The position numbers and the translations under genes were made by a program. Source: Turritopsis dohrnii (lineage: Eukaryota; Cnidaria; Hydrozoa; Anthoathecata; Oceaniidae). From it: DNA of 64,000 nt. Shown piece after piece: positions 33,886-47,239 of this stretch. The notes below the pieces were generated by a model. It did not search any database, was not told the DNA's origin, and saw only the letters and a list, made by a program, of their open reading frames with translations. Positions within the stretch are counted from its first letter, which is position 1; each line of letters begins with the position of its first letter. The stretch is from the NCBI GenBank assembly GCA_027922465.2, contig BQMF02000343.1:310001-374000 (forward strand), given 5' to 3'.

Positions 33886-36393
33886 ATCATGAACTATTTA
33901 GCCCCCTTAGACACTTCATCAAAGCTACCCCATCTTAACCATCGGGTTATTATTATTAGGTATTGTTTTACGTGGATGGCCGCAATCAGTTATTGCATCT
34001 ATTGAAACTGTTTTCGAAGAGGGGTTACAACTTTGGCTCTGAAGTATTCTCTCATGATCCAGAAAACAGGAAATCTCTAAAGGTTATTTTTTGTATTTCT
34101 CGTATTTTGTATTTCTTCTCCGCACTTCCGACGGTTGTAATTTTTAACTACTTTTACTAATCATTTATTTTTAACAATTGGTCAACCAAGTACACAGAAA
34201 ACTCTGGAAAACAAAAACTAGCATATGTTTTGAAAATATTGTGCATATTTTTGAAAAGTTCATCCAAAGTTTAGTAGTGACACTGCATGATTCTGTAAAT
34301 TATGTTTTCATGAGTTTAAATGTGGTGAGACCTTTTCTGTCTCCTCTGTTAAGCATCACTCTTCTAAACCTAATATAGCGATGATATAATGCGGTTATAT
34401 TTTTTTTTCAAAAGTTTGTAGACCTTTCCATTACAACATAATGACACGAAGAAAAAATGTTACCAAATATAGTGACTGTTAATCCAAATAACACGATAAA
34501 AAACGATATCTTTTCCATTCCGTCTTCTGTATGCTTGTAGAAAACTGGAAACATTATCAACGAATAGATCGATTAATGACTATTATAAAAGGGTAGCAGC
34601 TTTACATACAAAGCCTGCATAAAAGTTCAATTATTTTATGTTATGTTTGTGTGCACAGTTTTACATAGTGTATCCAGCTTGATTAATGTTTAATATTTGC
34701 TTAAACGCTTGCTAAAGAACTTTATTCACTTGAGTATCTTTCAGGCAGGTGATTACAGGTTATTCGATAAAACTGCATTGGTTTTTTAAAGTTTTATAAA
34801 TATTAAGCAGGATTATATGAGTCTCATGATTCTAATCAAACTTGCCTTTGTCTTATAAGTAAAGTTGAATTTCATTCAAATCGTATACTTGATTTTTTAT
34901 AAGCACAACGTTTATAAGTATACACAGCCTCAGTTTTGTCAAACAAATAAGAATATACTAAGCATATTCATAAGCCTGTGTTGTTCCTGCTGAGCATATC
35001 TAAACTAATGTGGCCTATACACACAAAATGTGATTTCTCTTTTCCTATTTCATATTAAGAAAATTGTGTTTCATCTGCTATCTACTTGCACAGGTTTTGT
35101 AACTTCTTTGAAGTTTATCCAAGGGTATTTGCGCCAAAAATACCAAAATAAGTGAAATATAGGCTTTAAAGGGGCCCATAACAGTAATATAGCACGTTTA
35201 TGCCAAATTTTATTACATTTTGGAGAATACCGGATTTTAACGTAACAAGCATAGGCATAAATCCAGCCTTTATTTTGAGATAGCTTAAGCAAAACTGAGC
35301 CTCATCCGCGAGGTGTTCGGAATGCAAAGCGCCCGTCCACTGGACAAAAAAATAGCCGTTGTCCACGAATCTTTAAATCAAAAACTAAGGCATTTAGCCT
35401 TTAATATTAGCTGTTATTCAATGGGAGTAAATACATTATGTAATCTAAGCTAGTTTAAAAACATGGAAAATAGAAAATGTAGTGAGAAAAAGTTTTTGGA
35501 AAAGTTTTTGCAAAAAAAATCTTGGAGAAGAATATAAGCGGTCGTGTAAATATAGGCACGGCGTGAATAAAGGTAGAGATATATAAATGGGAGAATTAAC
35601 GGTCAAATTCTTACAAAAAATCGACGTCAAAATCTAAACAATTGAGGGAGACTGTAAGCATGTATATCTGAATCTTGATGTTTGCACCTTTTGTCATACG
35701 TACAAGTATCTTTAGTTTTTATTTTTAGTAGTTTATATTATACTTTTATTGTTCCTTAATTTCTTTTTATTCTACTTCAGCCTGACCAGTTCCTTAGCAG
35801 TTCTTTAATTTTTTAAAGAACTTTTTTCAGCCTCATGTTTCTTACATGGATGTTTATAAAAAACATGTACATCTACTTATGTGCCGTTACTTAGTAGTTG
35901 CTTCTCGTTACATTTCGTTATTTCCTGTTACTGTCGTTTGTCGTCTTCGTAACAACGCTTAGCGAAGAACAACAGTACTGCTTTACCGCACACACATGGA
36001 ATTTTCAAGTGAATCACAGTTTATAGAATTCAACTGGTTTCGAAAGATTCATAGCTCTATTGTTCTATGTTATTGCTAGACATTTTTGTGCATATTTAAT
36101 TACAAGCCTGCACAAAAAAGAAGAAGATGTTTTTAAAGCAGGCGAAAAGAACGAAAAAATGTGATAACTGATCATTTTAATATTTTAAAGATTTTGGATT
36201 ATTATCTAACGAGACCAAAACATAACATTGACCGTTTTTTCCATTTGGTACACCTTAAAATAGAGTCCATTTGAGTAAAAAAATACCATCTTACACTCCG
36301 GAAAGTGAGTCAAAAATGAGACTGGTGTTTGTTTTTTTTTCTTTACGACAATATACATGAGACTTAGAACTTCTAAAAATGCATGTTTTTAAA
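33886..36393. other. no gene recognised
   Basis: AT-rich DNA. A plus-strand frame at 33963-34160 has some protein-like composition but no family match. Nothing else rises above noise, and no RNA gene or clear repeat boundary was seen. Confidence 0.4.
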
Positions 36394-36528
36394 ATGCCTG
36401 GGGAAAATTGCTGCGTTGTTGGCTGTGGAAGTAACAGAAGGACTCAAGGCATTGGTATATTTAAATTACTGAGTCAAAAGTTTCATACAGAATGGTGTGA
36501 TAAGTGGTTGAAAAAGTTGACGAAATAA
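36394..36528 (+). CDS. THAP-domain start, short orphan exon or relic
   Basis: The start codon in AAAATGCC opens a 44-codon frame beginning MPGENCCVVGCGSNRRTQG, then GIFKLL and WCDKWLKKLTK before a stop. The MPxxCCVxGC opening, the following basic loop and the later Trp match the first half of a THAP DNA-binding domain. The second half (the second zinc ligands and AVPTIF-like end) is not found nearby. It may be a first exon lacking a clear donor or a transposase relic. Confidence 0.5.
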   Translation: MPGENCCVVGCGSNRRTQGIGIFKLLSQKFHTEWCDKWLKKLTK

Positions 36529-37469
36529 ATTTCTTTCCGTAGTTTTTGTCAATAAAATATAAAATCAAATCCACCTGTGCGAAATGCATCCCCTTCTTCC
36601 GTGATTTACCCCCGGTTGAGTGTGAGTGTGCACATCGACTTCTACATTATACAGAAACTTTATTCTATTCATTTGTAGTCGAATCAAATAAAGCTCAAAA
36701 GTGCAACCCGCGAAAATAACCTGCAAATGGGGCCATAGTGTTAATACAGTCAAAGGAGAGAAGGACGGGTAAATTTAACTGCAATCAATATATTTGATAC
36801 ATATAAACATAATGTAAAAATACAACAAAACCGAACATGTTTTGTCGCATATTCAGCATACTTTTTCGGTTGTTGTGAAGTTGATATATTTGTATATATT
36901 TGTGATAAACATCTCATTTTTCAGCATCATCATAGATTTTTTATGTGATTCTGTTGTTTCTAAAACTCTACCTCCATGTTTATATCCATCAGTTTCATTT
37001 AAAATATATGATGGGTACATCGAATCTTGAATTATCTTGTTGCTGAAACTGTGAGAATTTCAACTGAAATTTTATTAGATACATCATGTTTTTATCAACT
37101 TGTGCAGCTTCAATCCACCATCACTCTTACACTTTTTATCATTTTTTTCATTATCCACCTACAAAGGAATAGAGTTTTTTCAGAACATAAAAATAAATAA
37201 CCACATGAAAAAAAAATGAAACTTCTCCTTATTCTTTTCGCGCCATAAAAATAATGATAATTATAAGAATAATTAACTGCTTAGATTAAGTCTCTAATGC
37301 TACTTTAGGTATATAATATATATTTTCTTATGTATGTATGTTTTATTTTCGACGATAACCTTCTGCAGCTGTGACACAACACACACGCCACATAATAGAT
37401 GTATAGCGATTTTCTTTAATTTGACTAAAGCTTGAAAATGTACATAAAAAGTATTATAATTTAACTTAC
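36529..37469. other. no gene recognised
   Basis: AT-rich DNA. A minus-strand frame between about 36842 and 37078 (YPSYILNETDGYKHGG) looks somewhat protein-like, but it has no recognised family and no convincing splice context. Confidence 0.3.
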
Positions 37470-37591
37470 ACAACTACAATGGTATTTATTTCTTCTTCCA
37501 ATTCAAAATCTTCATCTAGTAAGCCCAAAATAACTTCAAAATCATCATCCAAAGGGAAATACTCCACTACTTGTATACTGTTTTCCGCCAT
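37470..37591 (-). CDS. possible first coding exon of an unknown acidic protein
   Basis: A minus-strand ATG at 37591 opens MAENSIQVVEYFPLDDDF and an acidic stretch (DEDFELEEEIN), ending at a strong donor GTAAGT at 37469. Acidic N-termini of this sort occur in HARBI1-like transposases and their host relatives, but that is only a guess. No following exon was identified to the left. Confidence 0.35.
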
Positions 37592-40346
37592 TTTAATAAC
37601 ATGTGTGCAGGCTTATTCCAATCTCGCTATGTTTTCAACATTGAAAAAAATCTTAAATGCGCGCCTTTGATCTCGCCGACTCTTTCAAAACCAGTTGAAT
37701 TCTATAAACTGTGAGTGAATTGTTAATATCTTAAGCCCATGGATTTGGAAGAGAAATTCTTATTGTGATCTGAGTTAATGAACAACTGCCTGTGTTTGTT
37801 ATTTACCTTCTTTATTGACACAGCAGACCTTCAGTGTTTCGCATCATGAAAAATGAGAAATAAAGATCGAACCTTTTTTGAATCGATACGCTGAAATTCA
37901 GAAAAAAAACATGAAACCTTTTGAATATCAATTTGGTGAAGAACTGATATGTAAACTGTAAAGCAAGAAAATATTTTGTAGAAAGTTTTTGATTAATAGA
38001 GCCTTGTTCGATTGTTTGAACATATTGAAGAGTCTTGTGAAAAATCACAAATAGTTTACAAAATCTAAATGTTTTGCCGTTGTTGTTTGGTTGTTGTTGT
38101 GTTTTTTAAATGCCTTTGATTGTTTTGAAATGAAACACACTCGCGCAAAAACATAGAGCAGCAAGCAGATGTGCGTGGAAGAAAGTATGTCTTATTTTAC
38201 ATATCCTTCTTAGCGCCTAAACGCACGTGCTTTGCGCTACCACCTTTCGCTTAAAGGATTTTCATAAGGTCGAGAAAAGGATTCTAGAGAGCCAATCATT
38301 TGTTTACTTCGTTTAAGTGCTTTTTTGTTGATAAACAGCTGCTCGTTCCCAGACCATTTTCTAATTGTTCTAATTCTGCTGACACTAGGATATTGCAACC
38401 CCCCAGCTCTCTATAAAATAGTGTTCATTTATGTTTTTAACGTAATGTATCAAAAAACATCTGCAATTGAACAGCAAAGTAACATCTGTCAGGCAAAATT
38501 TTTTATTTACGTAAAAATGCTTTGTCAGACGTAGTAGTTATGCATTTCGTGACGAAAACACATCATCTGATATTCAAACAAACTTGTAATCGTAATAGTC
38601 CTTCAAAAGAGTTTGATTCTAATTTGAAGGTTTTTTTGTTTCATTCGTAAATTCGTAGCATTCTTGACATGATGGAGTTATAAAAAACTTATATGGTTTG
38701 TTATTAGATATTTCACAAACATTTTCACCATTATAATAATAAAAGATATATTTCAAAATGTTACAAAGATCTGATATTCTGACATGCGCAGTGAAGCCGG
38801 AAAGTGTTTACTGAATAGATTTAAAATCACCTCAAAATACAATAAACAATAAGTATAAGTGAAAATGTTTATCAAAAATGTTAAAGATTATATCACAAAT
38901 ACATGGAATATTTGAGCAAAGCTGGTGTTTCTCATGAATTCTTAATACAGAAATACTCAAATCTAAATTGTTACATTACAAAGCCAAAGAGTAAAAAAAA
39001 AGATGTTCAAAAAGGATATACCTCTATATACCTCAATATTCTGAACATGACGTCAGATTGTATTTTATTCTAGTTTGTTGTTATGATGATATGATTTTAC
39101 CTTTATAACGTTTTCGGAAACTCTAAGCAAGGTGGGTAGAATCTGAAATTCGTCCTATAGTCATGCTTTTGTTCTATTTCAATATTCTCAGAATAAAATT
39201 CCATTATTTGCATTTTTTTGTAACATTAATATTGGCTTTAAATTTGAAGCTGAGAGAATGTGTCAGAAAGTAAGATCTATCGACTTTCTATTCACAGCAT
39301 TAAATGGGATTAAAGATTTCTCATTAGATTTGTTAGGGGAGAAAACGTTGGTTTTTCGCTTGAGTTTGTATTTTTGTTACTAAAAGAAAGATCTCACGAA
39401 GATTGTTGAAACTTTTATATACTCTCGTAGCTTAGAAGTTGATAATATGCTTTACGACAGAGGGAAAGTATTGTCTTTTTAAGAGCCTTATTTTTTAAAA
39501 ACATTTTGCACTCAAAAACACTCTATGAATAGTTTTGAATATTTCTACAAAGAATAAGAAAACTGTTTTCTACTGTAAGTTCTTTCTTTCGTCTATTTGA
39601 CAAGCAATAAAAACGTTATTTTTGCAAGTACTGAAGCTGATTTTCTGATCAACGCAAACACGTTTCTCTGCGTTTTCGAGTTTTTATTTAAAAACGAAAT
39701 GAAAACAATTTTCAATTCTATCCGAAACATAAGCAAGATGTATAGGGTGTCCGAGGAAAACGAGTGTAACTTTTTAAATATTTTGTTTGTTCGCTTTATA
39801 CCATTAGGTAGATATTATTTCAAGCTTTCCACAAATGTATAATTTAGGCAATGCTATACTCATTTGAAAGTCGGCGCCTGATTGTTAGAATAAATTGTAC
39901 AATGAATTTGTCTGATGATAGCCGACACTCACTTTGTTTTTATTCTATGACCTTAACACCCGACTAAATAATTTCTTCAAAAAGGAAAAGCTGGCCAAGA
40001 ATTCCATTCAACATGCTATGGAATACTCTTTGTACAAAGTTGGTTTAAACATTAATAATAATTTAAAATGTATTTACATTTCAGGCAAATTCTGAAGCTT
40101 GTCGTGCTTCTTTCTTCTATACACCTTAGTTTCTGTTTAAATACACGTTTCTGCGTAAATGCCATTTATTTTATTTTTTCACTTGTTCTATTCACATGCA
40201 ACTCTACGATAACGGTTGTCTATTAAGGTCTATTCAAGCTGAATGCTTTCTTACTTGTGATCTTAGCAAAATGTTGCTTCTCAACAATAACAGATTATTA
40301 GAATAACAGATAAGCTAAAACGTGGTGGCACTAATTCAAGACTGAC
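37592..40346. other. intergenic DNA upstream of the GPCR gene
   Basis: AT-rich with no supportable gene, RNA or element boundary. The GPCR promoter should lie in the right-hand part, but no specific site can be named. Confidence 0.4.
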
Positions 40347-42224
40347 ATGTCTGCAAAATCGCCTTTTTATACGACCTACGTTCCAACAATTGCAGATCAA
40401 GACATATCCATCTTATCCAGTGCTTACAATGACACACAAAATCCGATGTGTCATTTAAATGAAGCAGGAAGTCTAGCTAACATCTTTTATTCGTTTTTCA
40501 TGGTGACGCTTTTACTTGCAAGTGTTTTAGGCAATTTAATGGTGATATTAGCTGTCAGAATGTCAACACCCTTACGGAACAGAGTGACGTCTCATTTTAT
40601 CGTCAGTTTGGGTAAGGAACTAAAATTTTTACTTTTCTTTAGAAATCAGTCAATTGATTATAAACGCTTGCAGACTTGATTGCTCGAGTAATGTCATTCG
40701 TTGACGAATTTTATTATGTTTACCTTGATGAAAATGGAGACATCAAAAATTCAAAATCCAAAATACCCATGCTATCATTTTGAGAAAAAAAGCTTCTATT
40801 TGTAATTTTGAATGATAAGTGTAGATTCACAGAGTTTATTCAGCATTTATTGGTATTTTCTCTTTTCAGCTTGTTCAGATCTGCTACTTGGCATTTCTCA
40901 AATTCCCTTTAAAATATCAAGCAAGTTACATGAAAATCAATTCTGTTTTCCTGCACCAGCATGCTATATCCTACTCATGTCTGATATCTTCTGCAACGTG
41001 GCCAGTATCCTGAATTTATTTCTGATTGCAATCGACAGGTGAATGTGTATTGTTGTTTGACGACGATATCCACCACTCATTACCAAACGGCAACGAAATT
41101 AAATCCAATTTACTAGATGCCCTGTTATCATTGTAGATGTAAAGATGTCACTTTCTTAACTAGAACTTCTCTGAAGACCGAAACATATTTATCTTAAATC
41201 AAGAATGCTCTATTTATGTGAATGTCTCCGGGTATACTAGAATTTCATATGTTCTGTTGATTCCAACTCAATTAAAGAAGGCCCGATAGTAATTCAGGGT
41301 ATTGCTTAACGCACATGTACATTCTTCAGAGGAGTGGTAAAATATTCTACGTGACGGTTGCCATGTTGTGTTGTCTAAAAGAAGTACTAGGTGGTTACAA
41401 TGTATATTCTTCTTTGTAGATTTGTGGCGATAGAATTTCCATTTCGATATGAAGCGATACTTTCCAAAAGAAATACAAAATTTCTCATTCTTTCTGTATG
41501 GACATTCTCTGCATTATGGAGTATCGTTGGGATATTTCCATGGCACAGCAAAACGACCACCACTGGCATTTCAAGTATTAAACTCCGCAAGTATTGTTTG
41601 AATGACAATTACTATTTCTATGCCGCCTCATTCCTTGGTATCTACATTCCCGTGTTGGTTTCAATAACCTGCATCTATCTTAAAATCTTGCATGTAGCCT
41701 TCAGTCAAATTCAATCCATGGAAAATACAGAAGTGAGCTTTCCACGAGAGAGACTGCTAGAATCAACCAGCTCGGCGGATACAGTTGGAACGCAGACAAA
41801 ACGTAAACGAAAATTTTACAAGGAGCTGAGGGCGACAAAATCTGTAGCCATTGTCTACCTTGCATTTGTTGTTTGTTGGTTGCCTAGTTGTGTGATTAAT
41901 GTCATTATTCTGTTTGATAATATTTTCCCTGCCATCAAAGATAAGGATCCGAAATTATTTTTGTTTATATACTATCTATTCATCCAGATTTTACCAGTTA
42001 CAAGTTCGATGGTGAACCCGTTCATATATAGTTTCTCAAATCGTACGTTTCGAGAAGCATGCAAGACTGTCTTGAACAAATTGATTAACAGTAGAGCACC
42101 GCGCAACAATGACGAGTACATGCATTCAAATGTTCGCAACAGAAGAAATGATTGTCAAAATGGCTTTTTTACACTTTTTCGTCGCGACAAAAACGAAGCC
42201 GTTACATTATGGACGACAGATTGA
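40347..42224 (+). CDS. rhodopsin-class (class A) G-protein-coupled receptor, complete
   Basis: Exons 40347-40611, 40870-41038 and 41420-42224 join in phase to 412 residues. Helix 1 contains GNLMVILAVR; helix 2 has ACSDLLLGI with the conserved Asp. The second intron falls inside the DRY motif, which here is DRF (IAIDRFVAIEFP). Helix 4 has a Trp (LSVWTFSALW), helix 6 FVVCWLP and helix 7 NPFIYSFSNRTF. A basic third loop (TKRKRKFYKELRATK) and a short tail follow. The DLLLG, LFLIAIDR and CWLP phrases lean toward adenosine or amine-type receptors, but the ligand cannot be told from sequence. It sits in the plasma membrane and couples to G proteins by family. No signal peptide; an N-linked glycosylation site (NDT) is in the N-terminal tail. 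Confidence 0.93.
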
Positions 42225-42497
42225 TGATCGCTTTAGGTTTTGTAACATCTTAAACACTCTGCCTTGAGCCAATGTGAGCCTGAAACAAGATGTGGCCGTT
42301 CGTACACTTCACACCTGCTGCAACATTATAATAAACATTAAATATATAGATTTCTATATATACGATTCTATGAAATATGATTACCACTACCACAATAAAG
42401 TCGATGTATTCAAATTCTATAGGAGGGTGAAATATGGGTGTATTTCGTGAAACTGTTATTGTCAAGTGTCCCTTGTTCTTTGTTTAAATTTATTATT

Positions 42498-42728
42498 TCA
42501 ATTTCCTTTTAAAATAATCTTGTAATAGACATTTTCATTATAATTAGCTTTGTTTTTACCCAAAACTGCATCGTTTCCAATGTCGATAATCATTATGTTC
42601 CTTTGCGTCACACTGGAGGACATGTCTCTCAACCTCTGATATCTTTTTGTCATGTCAGGAAAAATGTCTTTATTAGTCTCATTTCGAAGGAGATCTACAA
42701 GTTGTGTTTTTGAAAATTTCAACAGTGA
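42498..42728 (-). CDS. possible terminal exon of an unknown gene
   Basis: After a candidate acceptor (TTTCCAATATAG) the minus strand reads KFSKTQLVDLLRNETNKD, PDMTKRYQRLRDMSSSV and IMIIDIGNDAVLGKNK to a stop at 42498. The composition is protein-like and non-repetitive, but no family is recognised and no upstream exon was found. It would be convergent with the GPCR gene. Confidence 0.3.
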   Translation of the reverse strand, partial: SLLKFSKTQLVDLLRNETNKDIFPDMTKRYQRLRDMSSSVTQRNIMIIDIGNDAVLGKNKANYNENVYYKIILKGN

Positions 42729-44799
42729 CTATATTGGAAATCAAAGGCATACCGACATAAACTTGACCAAGAAAATCAATCAAAAACTTCAACTATTGAT
42801 TCAACTCTCTTAAAATAATTAGTACTGCCTTTGCGGATTAAAAAATATCTATCAGAATACTGTCTTGCAAACCACTACATACTCTGGCTTTTTCAATGGC
42901 GTTTTTGCGTTATTGTTTCTTTGTCAAATTATTTTAACTTCTTATTGACTATATGTTTTGAAACATTTTCTTTAAGAAAAGGAGATGAAAAGAACCTCTG
43001 ACCACTACAGTAGTTGATATTAATAAGATTAGCAAAGATTCACTTTGTAAGACCAGAGCCATTTATCCTATTCTTTGATACTTAAGAATGTCACAAAGCT
43101 TATTAAAGGGGAACTAAAATCAAACAAGAACCATTATAGCAGCCATTAAAAAGTCCTATTTATAGCAGCATTATAAAACTATTTCGCGATACGGAAAATA
43201 GACACAAATTCCATCCATCCGAAATAGGGTTTTAAATGTATCTTAGCCTGAGTTACACAGACGCCATTTAATATTTTAAAGTGATTTTTAAATAAAGCTT
43301 AAGTTTTAAACACCAGAAATTACAATCCTAACAATTATGGGAATATACTTGTATGAATTGTAGCCATGGATATTCCGACTTTAGCGCTTCACAGGGGCGG
43401 GTGCAGCGTTATTTTATAGGTACGGCTCAACCTTCCAATAAGAATTCCAATTAGAATTCCATTTCCCCGATTTTTATCCGAACAACCTAATTTACGGGTA
43501 GATGCTTTCCGAAAACCAAAATTAGCCTACACTAGACATTTTGACCAAGGGTGCATAAGAATAGAAGCTAAAAATCAAACAAACTGATTCAATAACACAG
43601 GATATACATATTTATTATGTAGAATTATATTAAATATATTTTATATTAAACGTGTGCAACTAGTGATATTTTGTTCTTATTTCTGGCCACGTATTTGGAT
43701 GTCCGGTCGGGAGTCTAGGTGGTAGCAGGAACAAAATGGGTATAGTACATCTTTGAAATCCTTATTCTACTTTCATTTAGCGTAAAGCGTATCATTTTGA
43801 GTTCATTGATTGGTTCTCGAGATAATTATTTATTAATATTTATAATTATTATTTTGTTTAAAAACGTTTTAATAGCGTATTAAATTGAACAAGTTGAATT
43901 CATTTTAACTTTTCACGTATCGCACCGAAACGTATCAAGATCAAATCTGGCTAATCGGCAGACAATTTTTAATATGATACGCATATCAAAATGTACTAGC
44001 ATGTAGCTTTAGTTAAAAATGCCCCCGCGCTCAAACTTTCCAACTTTTACACACAGCAAGCTATCCATTAAAAAAGAAAACTTTCTGCCCAAACATTTTG
44101 TAATTTAAGGATTTTTGTAAAAATGTTTTGGTTGATTTGGGGCTTGATAAGTGGCATACTTTAAATATTTCGACAAAGCCAGTCTTTTATGTATGGCAAA
44201 AGATACACAATATTTCAAATACAAATCGTGATCAAGTATTTGTATGCAGTTAAGAAAGACCGTGCCAAAAATCACATATTTAAGTGTAAATACTAAAGTT
44301 TTACGAGACAACGAACTATTTAATGAGTAGTGTAACGTTGTGGCATAGTGTAGCAGTGGCTTCACTAACTGGGAACATGCAAACCAAATAGATATACTTA
44401 CGCAGCTGAAAATCTGCATAAAACTTTGTTCCTTTTTGTTATCTCTTAGGCCTAACTCACACTAAATGCTAATATACTTTTTAAAACGTGTAAATACGGC
44501 TTAACAAGTAATATCAAAAAGTATTGCTACAAAAAAAAGAAATGTGTGAACTGCAACCATGGATACGTATCTTATAATCAAAATAAGATTTTGTTAAAGA
44601 AATTTTGTAAGAACCCAAAGAAAAAAAAACTTTTTTGAAAAAAAAAGAATTAAAACGAAAAATCCATTAGTAAAAATCATTTCAAGCGGTTCCAGCTTTG
44701 ATTCAAAATAAAAAGTAGCAAAGATTTAAAAGAGCTAAAACATCATATACAAAAATAAAATGCATGGTTGATAAAATTTCAGATTTTAAGCATTATCTA
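42729..44799. other. no gene recognised
   Basis: AT-rich intergenic DNA. Open frames here are short and of random composition. No element ends were identified. Confidence 0.4.
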
Positions 44800-44957
44800 T
44801 CTTTTTTTCAGGCCATTTATCTCTTCTTATAACGGCCACCCACTCTTCTGTCTGCCTTTTCTTTAGTTTTTTTAGATGGTAAACGATAAAAACTTAAATG
44901 TGAATTACTTTCTGTCCTTCTATTGGTACATCCATAGGCACAGCAAACATCAGGCAT
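44800..44957 (-). pseudogene. THAP-domain N-terminal fragment
   Basis: The minus-strand start at 44957 gives MPDVCCAYGCTNRRTESN, then LSFYRLPSKKTKEKADRR. After a one-step frame change the order continues as EWVAVIRRDKWP. The C-x4-C opening, FYRLP and the W...W spacing match the first two-thirds of a THAP zinc-dependent DNA-binding domain. The frame change suggests a relic, unless a very short intron or assembly error is involved. It is unrelated in detail to the THAP start at 36394. Confidence 0.55.
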
Positions 44958-46244
44958 TCTTTTTTCTAGTTGAAAACGATAATAACAACGGATAACATAT
45001 ACTTTTCCAGCTTACTCCACCGCAACTATAACTATTTTTGACTGCCGAAATTTTTCGCATGCGCACTTTTCTCGCAAAATCAAAACAAACATTACGGGTC
45101 TATTTAAATGTTTGTTTACGTTTTAGTTATGGCTATACAGAAGAAAGTGCAGTGAAGAAATGCTGTTCCTTTACACAGTAACGAATGGTTTTCATTTCAA
45201 TTTAGTTTTGAAAGATTAATTAATTGAGTTTTGAAAAGATTCACGAGTCAAAATAATTCTATCATTTAGTATCTTCGCTGGATGAAAACTGGATGCTGGA
45301 TGAAAAGGAACACGGAACGAACGAAATTTGTTTTGGTAACGCGCGCTGTAATTTATTTATTTACAAATCAATTAAAAATGGTTCTCATGGCTGTGGAAAT
45401 GGGGGAACGTCAACCATGTCTGCCTTTTATTAGATTTTTCTGTACAATTAAAGATGCTTGGTACTTTGTCTATCTGTCTGTCTTCCAGCCAACTTTATGT
45501 CTTTTGTTTTTGTTTGCTTCAATATGGTTGCAATGAATGTGATTATTTTAGCTGTTCTTCAACTGAAATCTTTCCTTTTATTAGGTCAGAAAAGAAAGTT
45601 GAGGGGGTTCTGTACAATGAAACTGCCCTACAAAAAAGAAGCATTATTGGATAGATTTTTCTTCAGTTTATATTTTATCAAGTTTATGCCATTATGTTTT
45701 TATTTGTTACTTTTTATCTTCTGGGTAAATTTGTGTTTTGAGTTCTTATTTTTTGGATAAATGCATACCTGAATTTCGTTTTTGGTTTTTGTTTCTTTTT
45801 GTTTTGTTTTTTATTCTCGGTGTTACAATTGAAATATTATTCTTTTAGGCAATAATAAAAAAGCATAAAGAAATGAAACTCATGGTTTTAATCATGATGT
45901 TGATGATTTTGGGAAGAACAGACTATACATCATTTCAAAATTCATTAATGATTGCAGTCCAGAAGTAACTTTGGAACAAAAGAAAAAGTTGGAAGGTATC
46001 ATTTTTGTAATGTTATTCAATGTTTGGTTTTGTATGTCTGGGTAAACAGTTCTGTGTTATATATTGCCATTTTTTTTACATTAAAGTTACTTCTCTTCCG
46101 CATATAAATATATATTCTGAGATCTATTGCTATTTGTTTCTGTTTTAAATTTTCTGAATGTAAGAAATGAATTAAAAAATTAATGCCTGTAAAAAACTTC
46201 TACACAAGTTAAATTCTGCGACACAACGCAAGCTGAACATGGAT
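44958..46244. other. no gene recognised, one weak exon candidate
   Basis: A plus-strand stretch at about 45874-45997 reads GFNHDVDDFGKNRLYIISKF and CSPEVTLEQKKKLE, ending at a weak donor GTATCA. It looks protein-like, but it has a stop just upstream and no recognised family. Other open frames in this stretch look random. Confidence 0.25.
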
Positions 46245-46372
46245 GGCGAGCGCATCCAGTTTTTAGTTTAGAGAGTGAATGTTTCGGGTCGTTTTTAACG
46301 GTCAAAATCTTCTTAATCATGGTCATATAACGGCAGTTACACCAAGCAAGACACATTCACGATTAGTATAAC
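46245..46372 (+). repeat. fragment of Helitron-like family B
   Basis: TTAGAGAGTGAATGTTT, AACGGTCAAAATCTTCTTAA and CACATTCACGATTAGTATAA correspond in inverse to the outer part of the array units (compare 54410-54530). It is isolated, without the hairpin end. Confidence 0.6.
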
Positions 46373-47239
46373 CAGAAATCTTTGCAGTGCATGTGATCGT
46401 TTCAAATGTTTAGATTGTTAATGTTTTTAGGGTAAGTATACGCTCTTGAACTTTTTTGTTTGTTTTGGTTTTCTTATAATAGGTTTCTGTATCATTACTT
46501 CTCCTTCAGTGAAGACAAATAAAAACAATCAAATTTGAAGAACTGAATTTTAAATGATGACGTTCTGGGTTGGTGAAGAACAATATTCTATATTGGTATC
46601 CAATCTTAGCTTCGTAAAAAGAAAATCACTAGAAGATATTAATACACGGGTTTCAAAATAAAACGTTCCGTAAATTATATAATAGAATTTACCGAATGAA
46701 TTTTTTTCGAGTAAAAATCAAAAGTGAAACGGTGCCAGAAACAACCGAGCCTGTGGCTCTTGAAACTGAGCTTTTCATCGAGTATTTTAAGTTATTCAGC
46801 AAAATAGCATTAAATCAATACCTTACCTTGAGAAAGAAATCAAAAAGTGGGTCTTTCAAAACAGGATTATCAAACAAGATTCACAAAAATGCCACTGTAT
46901 ATATTTCCCCAAAGTTGTGAAAATTTTATCAATTATTATGTGTACATTGATAAAAAGTAATATAAAAGAGATATAAAGTGACTGAGAAGTTACTATGGAC
47001 ATAGTTAAAAATTAAAAGACCTAAATGCGACTAATATTTCCTCTTACGCAACTGAATATCAATAACCGCATCAATGTGCAAAGAATTACATCATAATAAA
47101 CATATGATCTATATTCCTGCAGAAGACAAGTTAAAGGACAGGCTTATAAACCATAAAAACAAAGGAAACAATGTATATAATTCAACAGAACACTTGCTTT
47201 TCGTAACTTGGATAAAATTAGTTTCCATTATACAATCAC
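46373..47239. other. no gene recognised
   Basis: AT-rich. A plus-strand frame at 46696-46920 (VKIKSETVPETTEPVALETE) has biased composition but no recognisable domain or splice context. Confidence 0.3.

Noticed and set aside
45282..45760. Overlapping plus-strand frames of 66-100 codons
   Set aside because: Composition follows the local T-rich DNA (Phe/Leu-rich), there is no domain, and three frames overlap the same bases.
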